From assembly GCF_008253865.1 (NCBI RefSeq), contig NZ_CP042331.1:620001-684000 (forward strand): a DNA stretch of 64,000 bases, read 5' to 3'. The DNA is from Bosea sp. F3-2 (GTDB taxonomy: Bacteria > Pseudomonadota > Alphaproteobacteria > Rhizobiales > Beijerinckiaceae). The notes under the pieces are model-generated. The model did no database searches. It was given only the letters and a program-made list of their open reading frames with translations, and had not been told where the DNA came from. Within the stretch, counting starts at the first letter, position 1, and each line of letters opens with the position of its first letter. This document shows positions 16,803 to 25,822 of the stretch, one piece after another. A program made the position numbers and the translations under genes.

Positions 16803-18602
16803 ATGTCCGACGCGTCTGCAAGCCGCACGACTTCAGGGTTCCGCACCAGGGTCACCGCTGACACCGCCATGTTGAGAGGCAGCAGGCTCCTCATGGCGAT
16901 CCCGGGATGGCGTGCGTTGCTGTGGGTCGTCGTCTTCAGTGTCGCGATCAATCTGCTCCTGCTGATCCTGCCATTCTATTCGATCCAGGTCTTCGACCGG
17001 GTGATCACGAGCGGCAGCATCGAGACGCTCCTCGGGCTGACGGGCCTTGCCGTTGTGGCGCTCGGCTTCAGCGCCTGCTTCGATATCCTGCGCAACCGCG
17101 TGCTCGGCCGCTTTGCGGTCAGCTTCGAGCGCCTGCTCGCGCCCCTCGTGCTCAAGGCGTCGATTGCGGACGCGGCGAAGCGCAACGAGGCCGGCACTCA
17201 CGATATGGTCCGGGTGCGCGAACTCAGAAACATCCTGTCGAGCGGGACCGCCTCGACCCTGATCGATGCTCCCTTCCTGCCGGCCTTCGTCGCCGTGCTT
17301 TACCTGATTCATCCGTGGTACGGCGCGATTGCGCTGATCGGCTCCCTGCTCCTGCTCCTCCTGGCGTTTATGAGCGGGCGCGTGGCGCGCGCCGAACTGG
17401 CGCAGGCGTCGGGGACCGCCCAGCGCACGCAGCGCGCCCTGGACGGCATTGTCGGCCATGCCAATCTCGTCCGGGCGATGGGATGGACGCATGGTGCGAT
17501 CCGCGAATTCCTCCGGCTCAACGACGCGGCGCTGGTGCCTGTGGTCAAGGCGAATGAGCGGGTCGCCCTGATCGCCTCGGTCGCGCGCATGATCAGGATC
17601 GTGCTTCAGGTCGCGGCTATCGGAACCGGCGCCTGGCTCGTGCTGCAGAACGAAGTTCTGAGCGGCAGCATGATGGCCAGTTCCATCCTTATCAGCCGCA
17701 CGCTGGCGCCGATGGAGCAACTCGTCGCCGGGTTGCGCACGCTGACATCGGCGCGCGATGCCTGGGTTCATGTCCGCGGCGCGGCCGCTTCCGCCCTGAT
17801 CAGCCAGGGCCGAACGCTCCTCCCCCCTCCCTTGGGCGCGCTCGATATCAATGCCGTCACCTTTCGCAACCCGAGTGCGAGGCGATTGACGCTGGCCGGC
17901 ATCAGCTTTCGCTGCGCCCCGGCGAGCGTCATCGTCGTCATCGGCCCGACAGGCGCGGGCAAGTCGACGCTGCTGCGGATGATCGCGGCTCTCGAAAAGC
18001 CGACGACGGGCACGATCCGTCTGGACGGCGCCTCGCTCGAGCACTGGGACCCGGACCAACTCGGACGATACGTCGGCTACCTGCCCCAGGACGTCGAACT
18101 GTTGGGCGGCACGGTCGCGGAGGCGATCGCCGGCTTCGATGAAACGGCAACCGATGCGGATGTGATCAGTGCCGCCAGGCAAGCCAACGCTCATCAGATG
18201 ATCCTGGCTCTCCCGAACGGCTATGAGACCGACATCGGCCGGGATGGCAACAAGCTCTCAGGCGGCCAGCGCCAGCGCATCGGACTGGCCCGCGCGCTCT
18301 TCGGCAAGCGCAAGCTGATCCTGCTCGACGAGCCCAATTCCAATCTCGACCCGGATGGCGAGGAGGCCTTGTGCGCCGCCATCAGGGACGCAAAGGCGCG
18401 GGGAGCGACACTCGTCATCGTCACGCATCGACCGCGACTCTTCACTGTGGCGGATCTGATCCTGTTCCTGCGGGATGGCGTCCAGGTTGCCTTTGGTCCT
18501 CCCTGCGAAGTGCTGCCGCAGACCATGGCCGGCGCCACGCCGATGCGGCATTCGCGTCCTGTCCCGAAGGCCAGGGCCGACATCATTGATGGGAGGCGTT
18601 GA
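16803..18602 (+). CDS. Type I secretion system ABC transporter (PrtD-like permease/ATPase)
   Basis: 599-aa half-transporter. Residues ~35-300 carry the membrane domain (LLWVVVFSVAINLLLLILPF, LLLLLLAFMSG and others). The nucleotide-binding domain has Walker A GPTGAGKST at ~residue 382, signature LSGGQRQR at ~residue 485, Walker B LILLDEP and the switch histidine in VIVTHRP. There is no N-terminal C39 peptidase domain, so it belongs to the PrtD/AprD branch that exports RTX proteins with uncleaved C-terminal signals. The stop overlaps the next gene's ATG (TGATG), implying an operon. The outer-membrane TolC partner is not in the window. Confidence 0.92.
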   Translation: MSDASASRTTSGFRTRVTADTAMLRGSRLLMAIPGWRALLWVVVFSVAINLLLLILPFYSIQVFDRVITSGSIETLLGLTGLAVVALGFSACFDILRNRVLGRFAVSFERLLAPLVLKASIADAAKRNEAGTHDMVRVRELRNILSSGTASTLIDAPFLPAFVAVLYLIHPWYGAIALIGSLLLLLLAFMSGRVARAELAQASGTAQRTQRALDGIVGHANLVRAMGWTHGAIREFLRLNDAALVPVVKANERVALIASVARMIRIVLQVAAIGTGAWLVLQNEVLSGSMMASSILISRTLAPMEQLVAGLRTLTSARDAWVHVRGAAASALISQGRTLLPPPLGALDINAVTFRNPSARRLTLAGISFRCAPASVIVVIGPTGAGKSTLLRMIAALEKPTTGTIRLDGASLEHWDPDQLGRYVGYLPQDVELLGGTVAEAIAGFDETATDADVISAARQANAHQMILALPNGYETDIGRDGNKLSGGQRQRIGLARALFGKRKLILLDEPNSNLDPDGEEALCAAIRDAKARGATLVIVTHRPRLFTVADLILFLRDGVQVAFGPPCEVLPQTMAGATPMRHSRPVPKARADIIDGRR

Positions 18603-20002
18603 TGCCTGTCGTCGGCCTTCCCTCTCTGTCGCGCGGGCTGAGCGTCGTGCAGGACGGCCGGCTCATGCCGCTGATGCGGGCCGTCAGCGCCGGCCCGGAG
18701 GAGGTCCCGGAGTATCCTCGCTCAGACACCGCCTCCCTTGTCCGGTGGGGGGCCGTGCTGGCGATCCTTCTCTTCGGCATCTTCGGCATCTGGGCTGCAA
18801 CCGTGCCGCTCGCGAGCGCGGTCATCGCGCCTGGCGTGGTCAAGGTATTGTCACAGCATCGCGCGGTGCAGCACCTCGAAGGAGGGATCGTCAAGACCAT
18901 CCTTGTCCGCGAAGGCGAGCAGGCGGAGCGCGGTCAGCTCCTCGCCCGGCTCGACACGACGCAGATCGAAGCCAATCTCGGCGTCCTCGAAACGAAGCTT
19001 TTCGCGGATCTTGCTATGGTGGCTCGCCTGGAGGCGGAACAGGCTGGTGCTGCCGAGGTTTCCTTCCCCGACGAACTTCAGACCAACACAACAAGCAGGG
19101 AGGCGCGGTCGGCCATGGCGACCCAGCTTTCCGAATTCGCGGCAAGGGCCACTTCGCTCCAAGGGGAACGCAAGCTCATCGATCAGCAGATATTGCAGCT
19201 CGAGGAGGCGATCCGAGGGCTCCAGAGCAGTTCTGGCGGCCTGGGACGGCAACTCGCCTACCTCCGGGAGGAAATCAAGGATTCAGACTATCTCCTGGCG
19301 AAGGGGCTGGCTCGAAGACCGAAAGTCCTTGCTCTCAAGCGAGCCGAAGCCGACGTTGAAGCCCAGATCGCGACGAATGCATCGTCGGTGGCCCAATCGA
19401 GAGGCAAGATCGCCGAGCTGGAGGATAGGCGTCGACAAACCGTCTACGCCTGGCTCGAGGATATCGCCAAGCAGAGTCACGCCGCTCGTGAACGGATCGC
19501 CGACGCGCGGCACCGAATAGCGGCGGCGCGCGACATGCTCCTCCGGAGCGAGATTCGGGCCCCTGAAGCGGGGATCGTCGTTGGCCTCAACACGCGGAGC
19601 TTGAACGCGGTACTCAACCCGCGCGAAACCCTGCTCGACATCGTTCCGATGCAGGACCGTTTGATCGTCGAGGGTGAGGTCAAGCCGAGCGATCGGAACG
19701 AGGTCAGGGTCGGGCAACCGGCTCGCGTGCGGATTCTCGCGTTCAATTCCAGACGCTCGCCCATGCTCACCGGGGCCGTCACCATGGTCACGGCTGACGC
19801 GCTTATCGACCCGAGATCCGGCAAGTCGTTCTACAAGGCCGAGGTTGACCTCGTGCAGACGCCGGAGCTCACTCCCTATTTCGCTTCGCTTCAGCCGGGA
19901 ATGCCGGTCGAGATCTTCATAGAGACTGGTCGGAGGACTTTCGCGGAATACCTGCTGCAGCCATTGATGCTGCGCATGCAGCGCGCCTTCAAGGAGAGTT
20001 GA
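18602..20002 (+). CDS. HlyD/PrtE-family periplasmic adaptor of a type I secretion system
   Basis: 466-aa membrane fusion protein. One membrane segment (WGAVLAILLFGIFGIWAATVPL) lies at ~residues 48-70, followed by the biotinyl-lipoyl half-motif GGIVKTILVREGEQAERGQ, a long coiled-coil hairpin (~residues 150-300) and the returning beta-barrel half (RSEIRAPEAGIVVGL) near residue 320. It links the ABC exporter to an outer-membrane channel. I chose the ATG at 18602, coupled to the preceding stop and preceded by GGGAGG; the TTG one codon earlier is also in frame. Confidence 0.92.
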   Translation: MPVVGLPSLSRGLSVVQDGRLMPLMRAVSAGPEEVPEYPRSDTASLVRWGAVLAILLFGIFGIWAATVPLASAVIAPGVVKVLSQHRAVQHLEGGIVKTILVREGEQAERGQLLARLDTTQIEANLGVLETKLFADLAMVARLEAEQAGAAEVSFPDELQTNTTSREARSAMATQLSEFAARATSLQGERKLIDQQILQLEEAIRGLQSSSGGLGRQLAYLREEIKDSDYLLAKGLARRPKVLALKRAEADVEAQIATNASSVAQSRGKIAELEDRRRQTVYAWLEDIAKQSHAARERIADARHRIAAARDMLLRSEIRAPEAGIVVGLNTRSLNAVLNPRETLLDIVPMQDRLIVEGEVKPSDRNEVRVGQPARVRILAFNSRRSPMLTGAVTMVTADALIDPRSGKSFYKAEVDLVQTPELTPYFASLQPGMPVEIFIETGRRTFAEYLLQPLMLRMQRAFKES

Positions 20003-20041
20003 ACAAAACGGCGGGGGATCAATGCGACAGAGGAGGCCTCG

Positions 20042-21175
20042 ATGTTGCGGGACGATTCCATCATGCCGGCGCAGCCGGGGAGAGCCGCGACGCTACTCGC
20101 TCTCGAAGCCTTCGGACGGGCGATGCTCGGGCTGCTCGAATGCAAGCGATGCTTTGTCCTGACGCTTTCCCGGCCGAGCGGATTCGCCGTGGCCGCTGTT
20201 CGTGTCGGCTTCGACAGCGATGTGCAGCCAGCGGCGGATGTGATCACGCGTCTGGTGCACAGGCCGGATTGGCAGAGCAGCGGCCTGTTCGCGGTCGATT
20301 CGACCGATACGCTCGTCATGGAATTGCTCGGCAGGGAGCGGGACGAGGCCGGGCACGCGCTGGCAGGACGCCTGCCCGCCAGCGACGGGAGCGATCTGGT
20401 TTTCGTAGCGGGCTGGCGGCCGCGTGCTCTCTCGGCCACGGAGATGGTCTGCGTCTCGCGCGCCGCAAGCGTGATCTGGGCGACGACCCAGGGCTTCACG
20501 CAACGTCGACACGAAAACCTGAGTTTGGATACCCTCCTGCAGGAACTGGCCTTTCCGGCATTCGCCGTGGACCATCAGCTACGCGTCCTCGAAACCAACG
20601 ATGCCGGCCGGCAGATGCTTCTGGCGAAGAACCCGGTTCGCCTCGATCATGGCGCCCTCGCCGGCCCGAACTCGCTCGTCAACAACCTCTTGCGCCACGC
20701 GCTGCGCGACACGATGGCATCCCGCTCCGGACGAGGCTGGACCAACACGATCATTCCCCTGTCGACCGACCACCGCGCCTTTGCGTTCGCATGGATCGGC
20801 GCAGCACCCGTTGAGCGACATATGGACCGGCTGCTCGTCGTCATCCCGCAGATCGACCCGGCGGCGGGGGCCAAGCGGATCGCGACGGCCTTTGGCCTGC
20901 CCTGGGCCGAGGAAAGGATCGTGATGCGCATCCTGGGTGGCGAGCCGCCATGGAAGATCGGCCAGACCCTGGACCTGACGGAGGCGACAGTCAGAACCTA
21001 CATCAAGCGCATCATGCTCAAGCTGGGCATCAATCGGCAGATCGAGTTTTTCCTGCTCTATATTTTGACATTGTCGCCCTTCGTCGAGGGAGTTCGTGAC
21101 CAGATTTTCCCGGACGAAATACATCCTCCGAGTTCATGCATGAAGCCGGACCGATTTCGGCATGAGGAGGCTTGA
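20042..21175 (+). CDS. LuxR-type helix-turn-helix transcriptional regulator
   Basis: 377-aa protein. The C-terminal ~65 residues are a LuxR/GerE DNA-binding domain (RIVMRILGGEPPWKIGQTLD, then ATVRTYIKRIMLKLGI). Residues ~165-215 resemble a PAS-like segment (LAFPAFAVDHQLRVLETNDA), and the N-terminal ~150 residues are an unassigned sensor-like region. The autoinducer-binding domain of quorum-sensing LuxR proteins is not recognisable. The start is preceded by AGAGGAGG. It follows the exporter genes by 39 nt and precedes the M23 gene by 4 nt, so it probably regulates this secretion cluster; that role is inferred from position. Confidence 0.82.
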   Translation: MLRDDSIMPAQPGRAATLLALEAFGRAMLGLLECKRCFVLTLSRPSGFAVAAVRVGFDSDVQPAADVITRLVHRPDWQSSGLFAVDSTDTLVMELLGRERDEAGHALAGRLPASDGSDLVFVAGWRPRALSATEMVCVSRAASVIWATTQGFTQRRHENLSLDTLLQELAFPAFAVDHQLRVLETNDAGRQMLLAKNPVRLDHGALAGPNSLVNNLLRHALRDTMASRSGRGWTNTIIPLSTDHRAFAFAWIGAAPVERHMDRLLVVIPQIDPAAGAKRIATAFGLPWAEERIVMRILGGEPPWKIGQTLDLTEATVRTYIKRIMLKLGINRQIEFFLLYILTLSPFVEGVRDQIFPDEIHPPSSCMKPDRFRHEEA

Positions 21176-21179
21176 TTTC

Positions 21180-22178
21180 ATGATCGGTGGTTGTTGCCTT
21201 CGCGTAGCCAGGGCCGCCATCGTTCTTGCTTTCCCGACAGTAGCGCTTGCCGAAGAGGCGCCGGTTTTCGCCTTGCCCGTCGCCTGTGAGCTCGGGCGCA
21301 GCTGCTTCATTCAAAACTATGTCGATGCGGACCCCACATCCTCGGCCCGTGACTATCAATGCGGCACCCTGTCCTATGATGGCCATAACGGGACAGATTT
21401 CCGCCTGCCGACCATGGCCGCGCAGCAGGCTGGGGTCGAGGTTCTGGCCGCCGCGGCCGGCCGGGTTGTCCGACGGCGCGACGGCGTTGCCGATGTGTCC
21501 GTTCGCGGCAACGGCGCTGCGACGGTGAAGGGTGTCGAATGCGGCAATGCCGTCGTGATCGAGCATTCCGACGGCTGGCAGACGCAGTATTGCCACATGG
21601 CTCGCGGCAGCCTGCGCGTCGAGGTCGGCGAGCGGGTTGAAGCGCGTCAGGCGATCGGGCGGATCGGCCTGTCCGGCTTGACCGAATATCCGCATCTTCA
21701 TTTCATCGTCCGGCATCGCGGCGAGATCGCAGATCCCTTCGCTCACGAGGCCGCGCCGAGCTCATGCGGAGGCGGCCGCATGCTTTGGGAGCCCGCACTG
21801 GTTCCCCTGCTCGCCTACAGGCCGCGCTGGGTCTTGAATGCGGGCTTTGCCGCCGCCTCCGTGACATTGGCGACGCTGGAGGCTGGAGATGCCGAACAGC
21901 AGCCAGGCATCGACGCTCCCGCGCTCGTGGCCTATGCCCGCGGAATCGGCCTCAAGATTGGCGACGTCCAATCCGTGGTCGTGAGCAGCCCGTCTGGTCA
22001 GGTGATCACCAGGCATGAAGCCCAGCCGCTTGAGCGAAATCAGGCGCAAACCTTGATCTTCACTGGTCTCCGGAAGCCTGCAACCGGGTGGGATAGAGGC
22101 ACTTATCGGGCCAAGTATACGGTGTCCCATGATGGGGGTGTGGTTCTCGAACGAAGCTTCGACATCGAGCTTCAATAG
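21180..22178 (+). CDS. M23-family metallopeptidase, exported
   Basis: 332-aa LytM-type peptidase. A signal peptide is visible at the N-terminus (ARAAIVLAFPTVALAEEA). The catalytic zinc motif is HNGTDFRLP (HxxxD) at ~residues 70-78 and the second histidine motif is HLHF at ~residues 170-173; CGNAVVIEHSDGWQTQYCHM completes the fold. The ~120 C-terminal residues form a separate beta-rich domain without a recognised family. I chose the ATG at 21180 because GAGGAGG lies 9 nt upstream; an ATG at 21162 overlaps the LuxR gene end. It probably cuts peptidoglycan cross-links, perhaps aiding assembly of the exporter; this is inference. Confidence 0.88.
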   Translation: MIGGCCLRVARAAIVLAFPTVALAEEAPVFALPVACELGRSCFIQNYVDADPTSSARDYQCGTLSYDGHNGTDFRLPTMAAQQAGVEVLAAAAGRVVRRRDGVADVSVRGNGAATVKGVECGNAVVIEHSDGWQTQYCHMARGSLRVEVGERVEARQAIGRIGLSGLTEYPHLHFIVRHRGEIADPFAHEAAPSSCGGGRMLWEPALVPLLAYRPRWVLNAGFAAASVTLATLEAGDAEQQPGIDAPALVAYARGIGLKIGDVQSVVVSSPSGQVITRHEAQPLERNQAQTLIFTGLRKPATGWDRGTYRAKYTVSHDGGVVLERSFDIELQ

Positions 22179-22219
22179 AACCGATCGTAGCGATAAGCCG
22201 GCAGTCTTCCGGTATCGAC

Positions 22220-22717
22220 TCAACTGGCGTCGCGGCGCCGGTAGGCGAAGTAGCGCTCCTCGGGCACATCGGCCGGAAGCGGCACGGCCTCGAAAGCTGG
22301 ATCGTCGAGCGGCCAGCCACTGACGATCAGCCCGCCGGGCCGCGCCAGCGCCGCGACGTGTTCTGGCAGCCATGCGAAGGCAAACCGGTCGCGCGCGGGC
22401 ACGCCTGTCGTGACATCGACATGGATCAGAATCGCCTCGGCGCCATGGCGCGCGGCGAAGGCCGGCAATGTCTGTTCCATCTCCCCGATGATGAGGAGGT
22501 GCTGCGGCGGCATCGATTGCGGGTTCGGGCTGGGCGAGCGCTCGAAGACATGGATCGCACGACCCGGCAATCTCTCGCGCAAATGGTCGTATGTCCGGCC
22601 ATTGCCGAGGCCCAGCTCCAGGACCAAGCCCTCCTTGTCCGCGGCGAAATCTGCTGCCCAGTTCAGCACACTGCGCTGAGCCTCCAGGCGGCGAATAAAA
22701 CTATCGAGCCGGCTCAT
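22220..22717 (-). CDS. Class I SAM-dependent methyltransferase
   Basis: 165-aa protein with a Rossmann-type motif I (LVLELGLGNGRTYDHLRERL) at ~residues 30-49 and a following acidic strand (IHVFERS). ILIHVDVTTG and LARPGGLIVSGWPL fit the later strands. It is short for a methyltransferase and the substrate is unknown. I chose the ATG at 22717 (MSRLDSFIRRLEAQ); the longer frame to 22798 adds residues with no support. It converges on the M23 gene and stands alone. Confidence 0.75.
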   Translation of the reverse strand: MSRLDSFIRRLEAQRSVLNWAADFAADKEGLVLELGLGNGRTYDHLRERLPGRAIHVFERSPSPNPQSMPPQHLLIIGEMEQTLPAFAARHGAEAILIHVDVTTGVPARDRFAFAWLPEHVAALARPGGLIVSGWPLDDPAFEAVPLPADVPEERYFAYRRRDAS

Positions 22718-22890
22718 AATTCCTCGCTTGCCAATGTCTGCTTTGTGCCAACAGTCGAGATCGTGGAACCGAGAGCCGCTCTGGCCCGCGCTTGCCAAAC
22801 GGATTGGCCCGGTGGCCTAATCCCAAGGACGGTCCGCATCGTCGGATACGCAGCGAAGGCCAGCAAGAGCCTTGTTCTGGGAGAGAGCTG

Positions 22891-23868
22891 ATGATCACGA
22901 AGCGATATTTCATCGCGGCGACTGCTGCCGCATCCGTCCTGGCCTTGCAGGCTCCTGCCTGGGCGGAAGCCTGGCCCACGCGGCCGATCAGCTTCATCGT
23001 GCCCTTCCCCGCCGGCGGTGGTACGGACGCTTTTGCGCGGCCGCTTGCTGCACAGCTCGACCAGCAGCTCGGCCAGCGCATCATCATCGAAAATCGCGGC
23101 GGCGCCGGCGGGACAGTCGGGGCCTCCGCGGCGTCAAAGGCGAAGCCTGACGGATACACCTTCTTCGTCGGGGCAGCGCACCACGCCATCGCGCCAGCGC
23201 TCTATCCCAAGCTCGACTACAACATCGAGACCGATTTCATTCCGATCGCCGTCGTCGCCCAACCGCCACAGGTCATTGTCGTCCATCCCGGCAAGGTTCA
23301 GGCGAAGACCGTGGCCGAGCTGATCGACTTTGCGAAGAAGAACCCGGAAAAGCTGAACTACGCCTCGGCCGGCAACGGCACCACGCATCATCTTGCCGGC
23401 GAGCTGTTCCAGCTGTCGACGGGGACAAAGCTGACCCATGTGCCCTATCGTGGCGCCGGCCCGGCCCTGCAGGACACCGTCGCCGGGCAGGTCGATATCC
23501 TCTTCGACGGACTAGGTTCCTCGGCTGCCCAGATCCAGAGCGGCGCCTTGCGGGCGCTGGCCGTCGCCGCGCCCACGCGCTCCGAGGCCGTGCCCGATGT
23601 TCCGACAGCCAGAGAGGCCGGCCTCGACGGCTATGAGGTCTCGACCTGGTATGCGCTCTGGGCTCCCAAGGGAACGCCGCCTGAGATCGTCGCGCGGATG
23701 CGGGCGGAGGTCGAGAAAGCGCTGAAGTCGCCGGCCATCGATTCGGTCTGGAAGAAGAACGGCTCCCCGATCCCGAGCCTGAGCGGCGAGGCCTTCGGTC
23801 GCTTCGTAACAGTGGAGGTCGAGCGCTGGGGCAAGGTGGTCAAGGAAGCGCAGGTCAAGCTGGAGTGA
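22891..23868 (+). CDS. Bug-family tripartite tricarboxylate transporter substrate-binding protein
   Basis: 325-aa periplasmic binding protein. A signal peptide (FIAATAAASVLALQAPAWAEA) precedes the family opening WPTRPISFIVPFPAGGGTDA; GAGGTVGA, the HVPYRGAGPALQDTVAGQVD segment and FDGLGSSAAQIQSG are typical of the TctC/Bug fold, which binds carboxylates. The start ATG at 22891 has GGGAGAGAG upstream. No TctA or TctB membrane gene is near, so it is an orphan receptor; these are common in alpha- and betaproteobacteria. The ligand is unknown. Confidence 0.9.
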   Translation: MITKRYFIAATAAASVLALQAPAWAEAWPTRPISFIVPFPAGGGTDAFARPLAAQLDQQLGQRIIIENRGGAGGTVGASAASKAKPDGYTFFVGAAHHAIAPALYPKLDYNIETDFIPIAVVAQPPQVIVVHPGKVQAKTVAELIDFAKKNPEKLNYASAGNGTTHHLAGELFQLSTGTKLTHVPYRGAGPALQDTVAGQVDILFDGLGSSAAQIQSGALRALAVAAPTRSEAVPDVPTAREAGLDGYEVSTWYALWAPKGTPPEIVARMRAEVEKALKSPAIDSVWKKNGSPIPSLSGEAFGRFVTVEVERWGKVVKEAQVKLE

Positions 23869-23903
23869 CGCGGCGTCGGAAGCGTCCCAGTCAAGCCTGC
23901 AGC

Positions 23904-24464
23904 TCAAGGAGCGCTCTCTGCGTCACCGTCGATGACTGTGCGTGCCGTGGCGTAGCCGAAGCCGAGCCGCGCCAAGGCGGCGAGGTCCTTCTGCCGACAG
24001 GCGGCCCGCTCGTCCGGCCTGCGCCAGGGGCCGAGCCGGCGGCGCTTCGCGGCAACGCGCGCGGCGGCAACCTCGTCGTCAGCATGGGTGTTGGCGAATT
24101 CGCCGGCGAGATCGCGCGCGATCCCCTTGGCGGTCAGCTTGACCATAACGCTGCGGCTCGACTGCCCCTTGCGCCGTAGCGTCGCCGCCCTCGCCTCGGC
24201 GAAGCGGCGATCGTCGATCAATCCGCTGGACAGGCAGCGGGCGATCACCTCATCCAGCGCGACGGCATGGAGCGCGGGATCGTCGCCATGATACCGGCAG
24301 CTCATGGTGATCTTGCGCGCCAGCACCCGGCGCAGCTGAGCGGCCGGGGCAGAGTAGCGTTCGAGGTAGTGCAGCGCCGCACGCTGGAGGTAATCGGCGG
24401 TGATGCGCCGCGGGGCGCGGGCAGGGCGAGCCCCCTGCCCTGACTGGCGTTCGCTGTCGGACAT
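23904..24464 (-). CDS. recX: Regulatory protein RecX
   Basis: 186-aa helical protein built of three-helix repeats: ALHYLERYSAPAAQLRRVLARK, then LIDDRRFAEARAATLRRKGQ and a final RRPDERAACRQKDLAALARLGF region. RecX binds along RecA filaments and limits recombinase activity. The N-terminal ~20 residues are basic and disordered. It begins 1 nt after the arfB stop on the same strand, so the two are probably co-transcribed. recA itself is not in the window. Confidence 0.88.
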   Translation of the reverse strand: MSDSERQSGQGARPARAPRRITADYLQRAALHYLERYSAPAAQLRRVLARKITMSCRYHGDDPALHAVALDEVIARCLSSGLIDDRRFAEARAATLRRKGQSSRSVMVKLTAKGIARDLAGEFANTHADDEVAAARVAAKRRRLGPWRRPDERAACRQKDLAALARLGFGYATARTVIDGDAESAP

Positions 24465-24465
24465 G

Positions 24466-24885
24466 CTAGTCGGCGGGAGGCTTCTGCCGGCTAGCCTTGA
24501 CGCCGGAGCGGCGCTCCTTCGAGGCGAGCCTGCGCTCCTTCGAGGCCTTGGTGGGCTTCGTCGCGCGCCGAACGGTCGGACGGACGGCAGCGGCGCGGAT
24601 CAGCTCCAGCAGGCGCTCGACGGCCTCCTCGCGATTGCGCTTCTGGCTGCGCTGCGCCTGGGCGACGATGACGATGACGCCGTCCTGGGTCAGCCGGCTG
24701 CCGGCAAGCTTCATCAGGCGAATGGCGACATCGTTCGGCAGCGAGGGCGAGCGGCGCACATCGAAGCGGATCTGCACCGCGCTCGAGACCTTGTTGACGT
24801 GCTGCCCGCCCGGTCCCGAGGCGCGCACGAAGCTCTCCTCGATCTCGCTCTCGTCGATCGCGATGGACGGGGTGACTTGAATCAT
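24466..24885 (-). CDS. arfB: Alternative ribosome-rescue factor / aminoacyl-tRNA hydrolase ArfB
   Basis: 139-aa protein of the YaeJ/ICT1 type. The catalytic GGQ motif is in ASGPGGQHVNKVSS at ~residues 22-35, and the basic, lysine/arginine-rich C-terminal tail (from ~residue 100: TVRRATKPTKASKERR) is the part that enters the empty mRNA channel of stalled ribosomes. It hydrolyses peptidyl-tRNA on non-stop complexes. The length is normal for the family. A palindromic repeat lies directly upstream. Confidence 0.93.
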   Translation of the reverse strand: MIQVTPSIAIDESEIEESFVRASGPGGQHVNKVSSAVQIRFDVRRSPSLPNDVAIRLMKLAGSRLTQDGVIVIVAQAQRSQKRNREEAVERLLELIRAAAVRPTVRRATKPTKASKERRLASKERRSGVKASRQKPPAD

Positions 24886-24910
24886 GGGAGGAGAATTCTC
24901 AAAGTTGGGA

Positions 24911-24955
24911 GCATTGCTTCAGCGAAAAACCGGTTCCCACTTTTTCGCGCAATGC
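24911..24955. repeat. Palindromic intergenic repeat, family B (copy 2)
   Basis: GCATTG at 24911 pairs with CAATGC ending at 24955, and GCGAAAAA pairs with TTTTTCGC inside, around CCGGTTCCCAC. Layout and inner sequence resemble the elements at 12981 and 27764. It fills most of the 99-bp gap between the divergent arfB and mazG genes, so their promoters must lie in or beside it. Confidence 0.75.
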
Positions 24956-24984
24956 TTTACCGCAATTCTCGGAGACATGCAGCG

Positions 24985-25821
24985 TTGAAGCCCTCTCGCG
25001 ACATCGAACGGCTCATCGAGATCATGGCGGCGCTGCGCACGCCCAAAACCGGCTGCCCCTGGGATCTGGAGCAGGATTTCGCGTCGGTCGCGCCCTATAC
25101 TGTGGAGGAGGCCTATGAGGTCGCCGATGCGATCGCGCGCGGCGACAAGCTCGATCTCAAGGACGAGCTCGGCGACCTGCTGCTGCAGGTCGTCTTCCAT
25201 GCGCGCATGGCCGAGGAGGAAGGCTCCTTCGCCTTCCCGGATGTCGTGGAAGCCATCACCAGTAAGCTGATCCGCCGGCATCCGCATGTCTTCGGCGAGG
25301 CGCGCGATCTCTCGCCGGCGGAGGTGAAGGTGCTCTGGCACCGGATCAAGGCCGAGGAGAAGTCCGCCAAGGCAGCGGCGCGCGAAGCGGCCGGCCTGCC
25401 GCCGCTGCAGGAGGACAGAAGCGTCCTCGCCGGCGTTCCGCACAGCCTGCCCGCCCTCACCCGCGCCTGGAAGCTGCAGGCCCGCGCCTCGACCGTCGGA
25501 TTCGACTGGAACGATGCGCGGCTCGTGCTCGACAAGATCCGCGAGGAGACTGAGGAGATCGACGAAGCGCTCGCTGATGGCGACAAGGCCGCAATCCAGG
25601 AGGAGATCGGCGACCTGCTCTTCGTCATCGCCAATCTCGCCCGCCATGTCGGCGCCGATCCGGAAGGCTGCCTCAACGCTGCAAACGCGAAATTCGAGCG
25701 GCGCTTCAAGGGGATCGAAGAGCAGCTCGAAACCCAGGGGCGTAGAGCCAAGGATGCGACACTCGATGAACTCGAGGCACTCTGGCAGGCGGTGAAGAAG
25801 GCCGAGAAGGCGGTCGGCTGA
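24985..25821 (+). CDS. mazG: Nucleoside triphosphate pyrophosphohydrolase MazG
   Basis: 278-aa all-alpha NTP pyrophosphatase with two MazG domains. The first has GCPWDLEQDFAS, EEAYEVADAI and KDELGDLLLQVVFHARMAEE, with the EExxE/ExxD metal ligands; the second repeats the pattern in EETEEIDEAL and QEEIGDLLFVIANLARH. It removes pyrophosphate from aberrant or stress nucleotides. I chose the TTG at 24985, with GGAG 10 nt upstream, because it gives the normal N-terminal length before GCPWD. The in-frame ATG at 24952 lies inside the upstream repeat and would add 11 unlikely residues. Confidence 0.85.
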   Translation: MKPSRDIERLIEIMAALRTPKTGCPWDLEQDFASVAPYTVEEAYEVADAIARGDKLDLKDELGDLLLQVVFHARMAEEEGSFAFPDVVEAITSKLIRRHPHVFGEARDLSPAEVKVLWHRIKAEEKSAKAAAREAAGLPPLQEDRSVLAGVPHSLPALTRAWKLQARASTVGFDWNDARLVLDKIREETEEIDEALADGDKAAIQEEIGDLLFVIANLARHVGADPEGCLNAANAKFERRFKGIEEQLETQGRRAKDATLDELEALWQAVKKAEKAVG

Positions 25822-25822
25822 A

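Noticed and set aside
24400..24984. Upstream in-frame extension of mazG (195 residues)
   Set aside because: It runs antisense through arfB and a palindromic repeat; MazG homology begins only near 24985.
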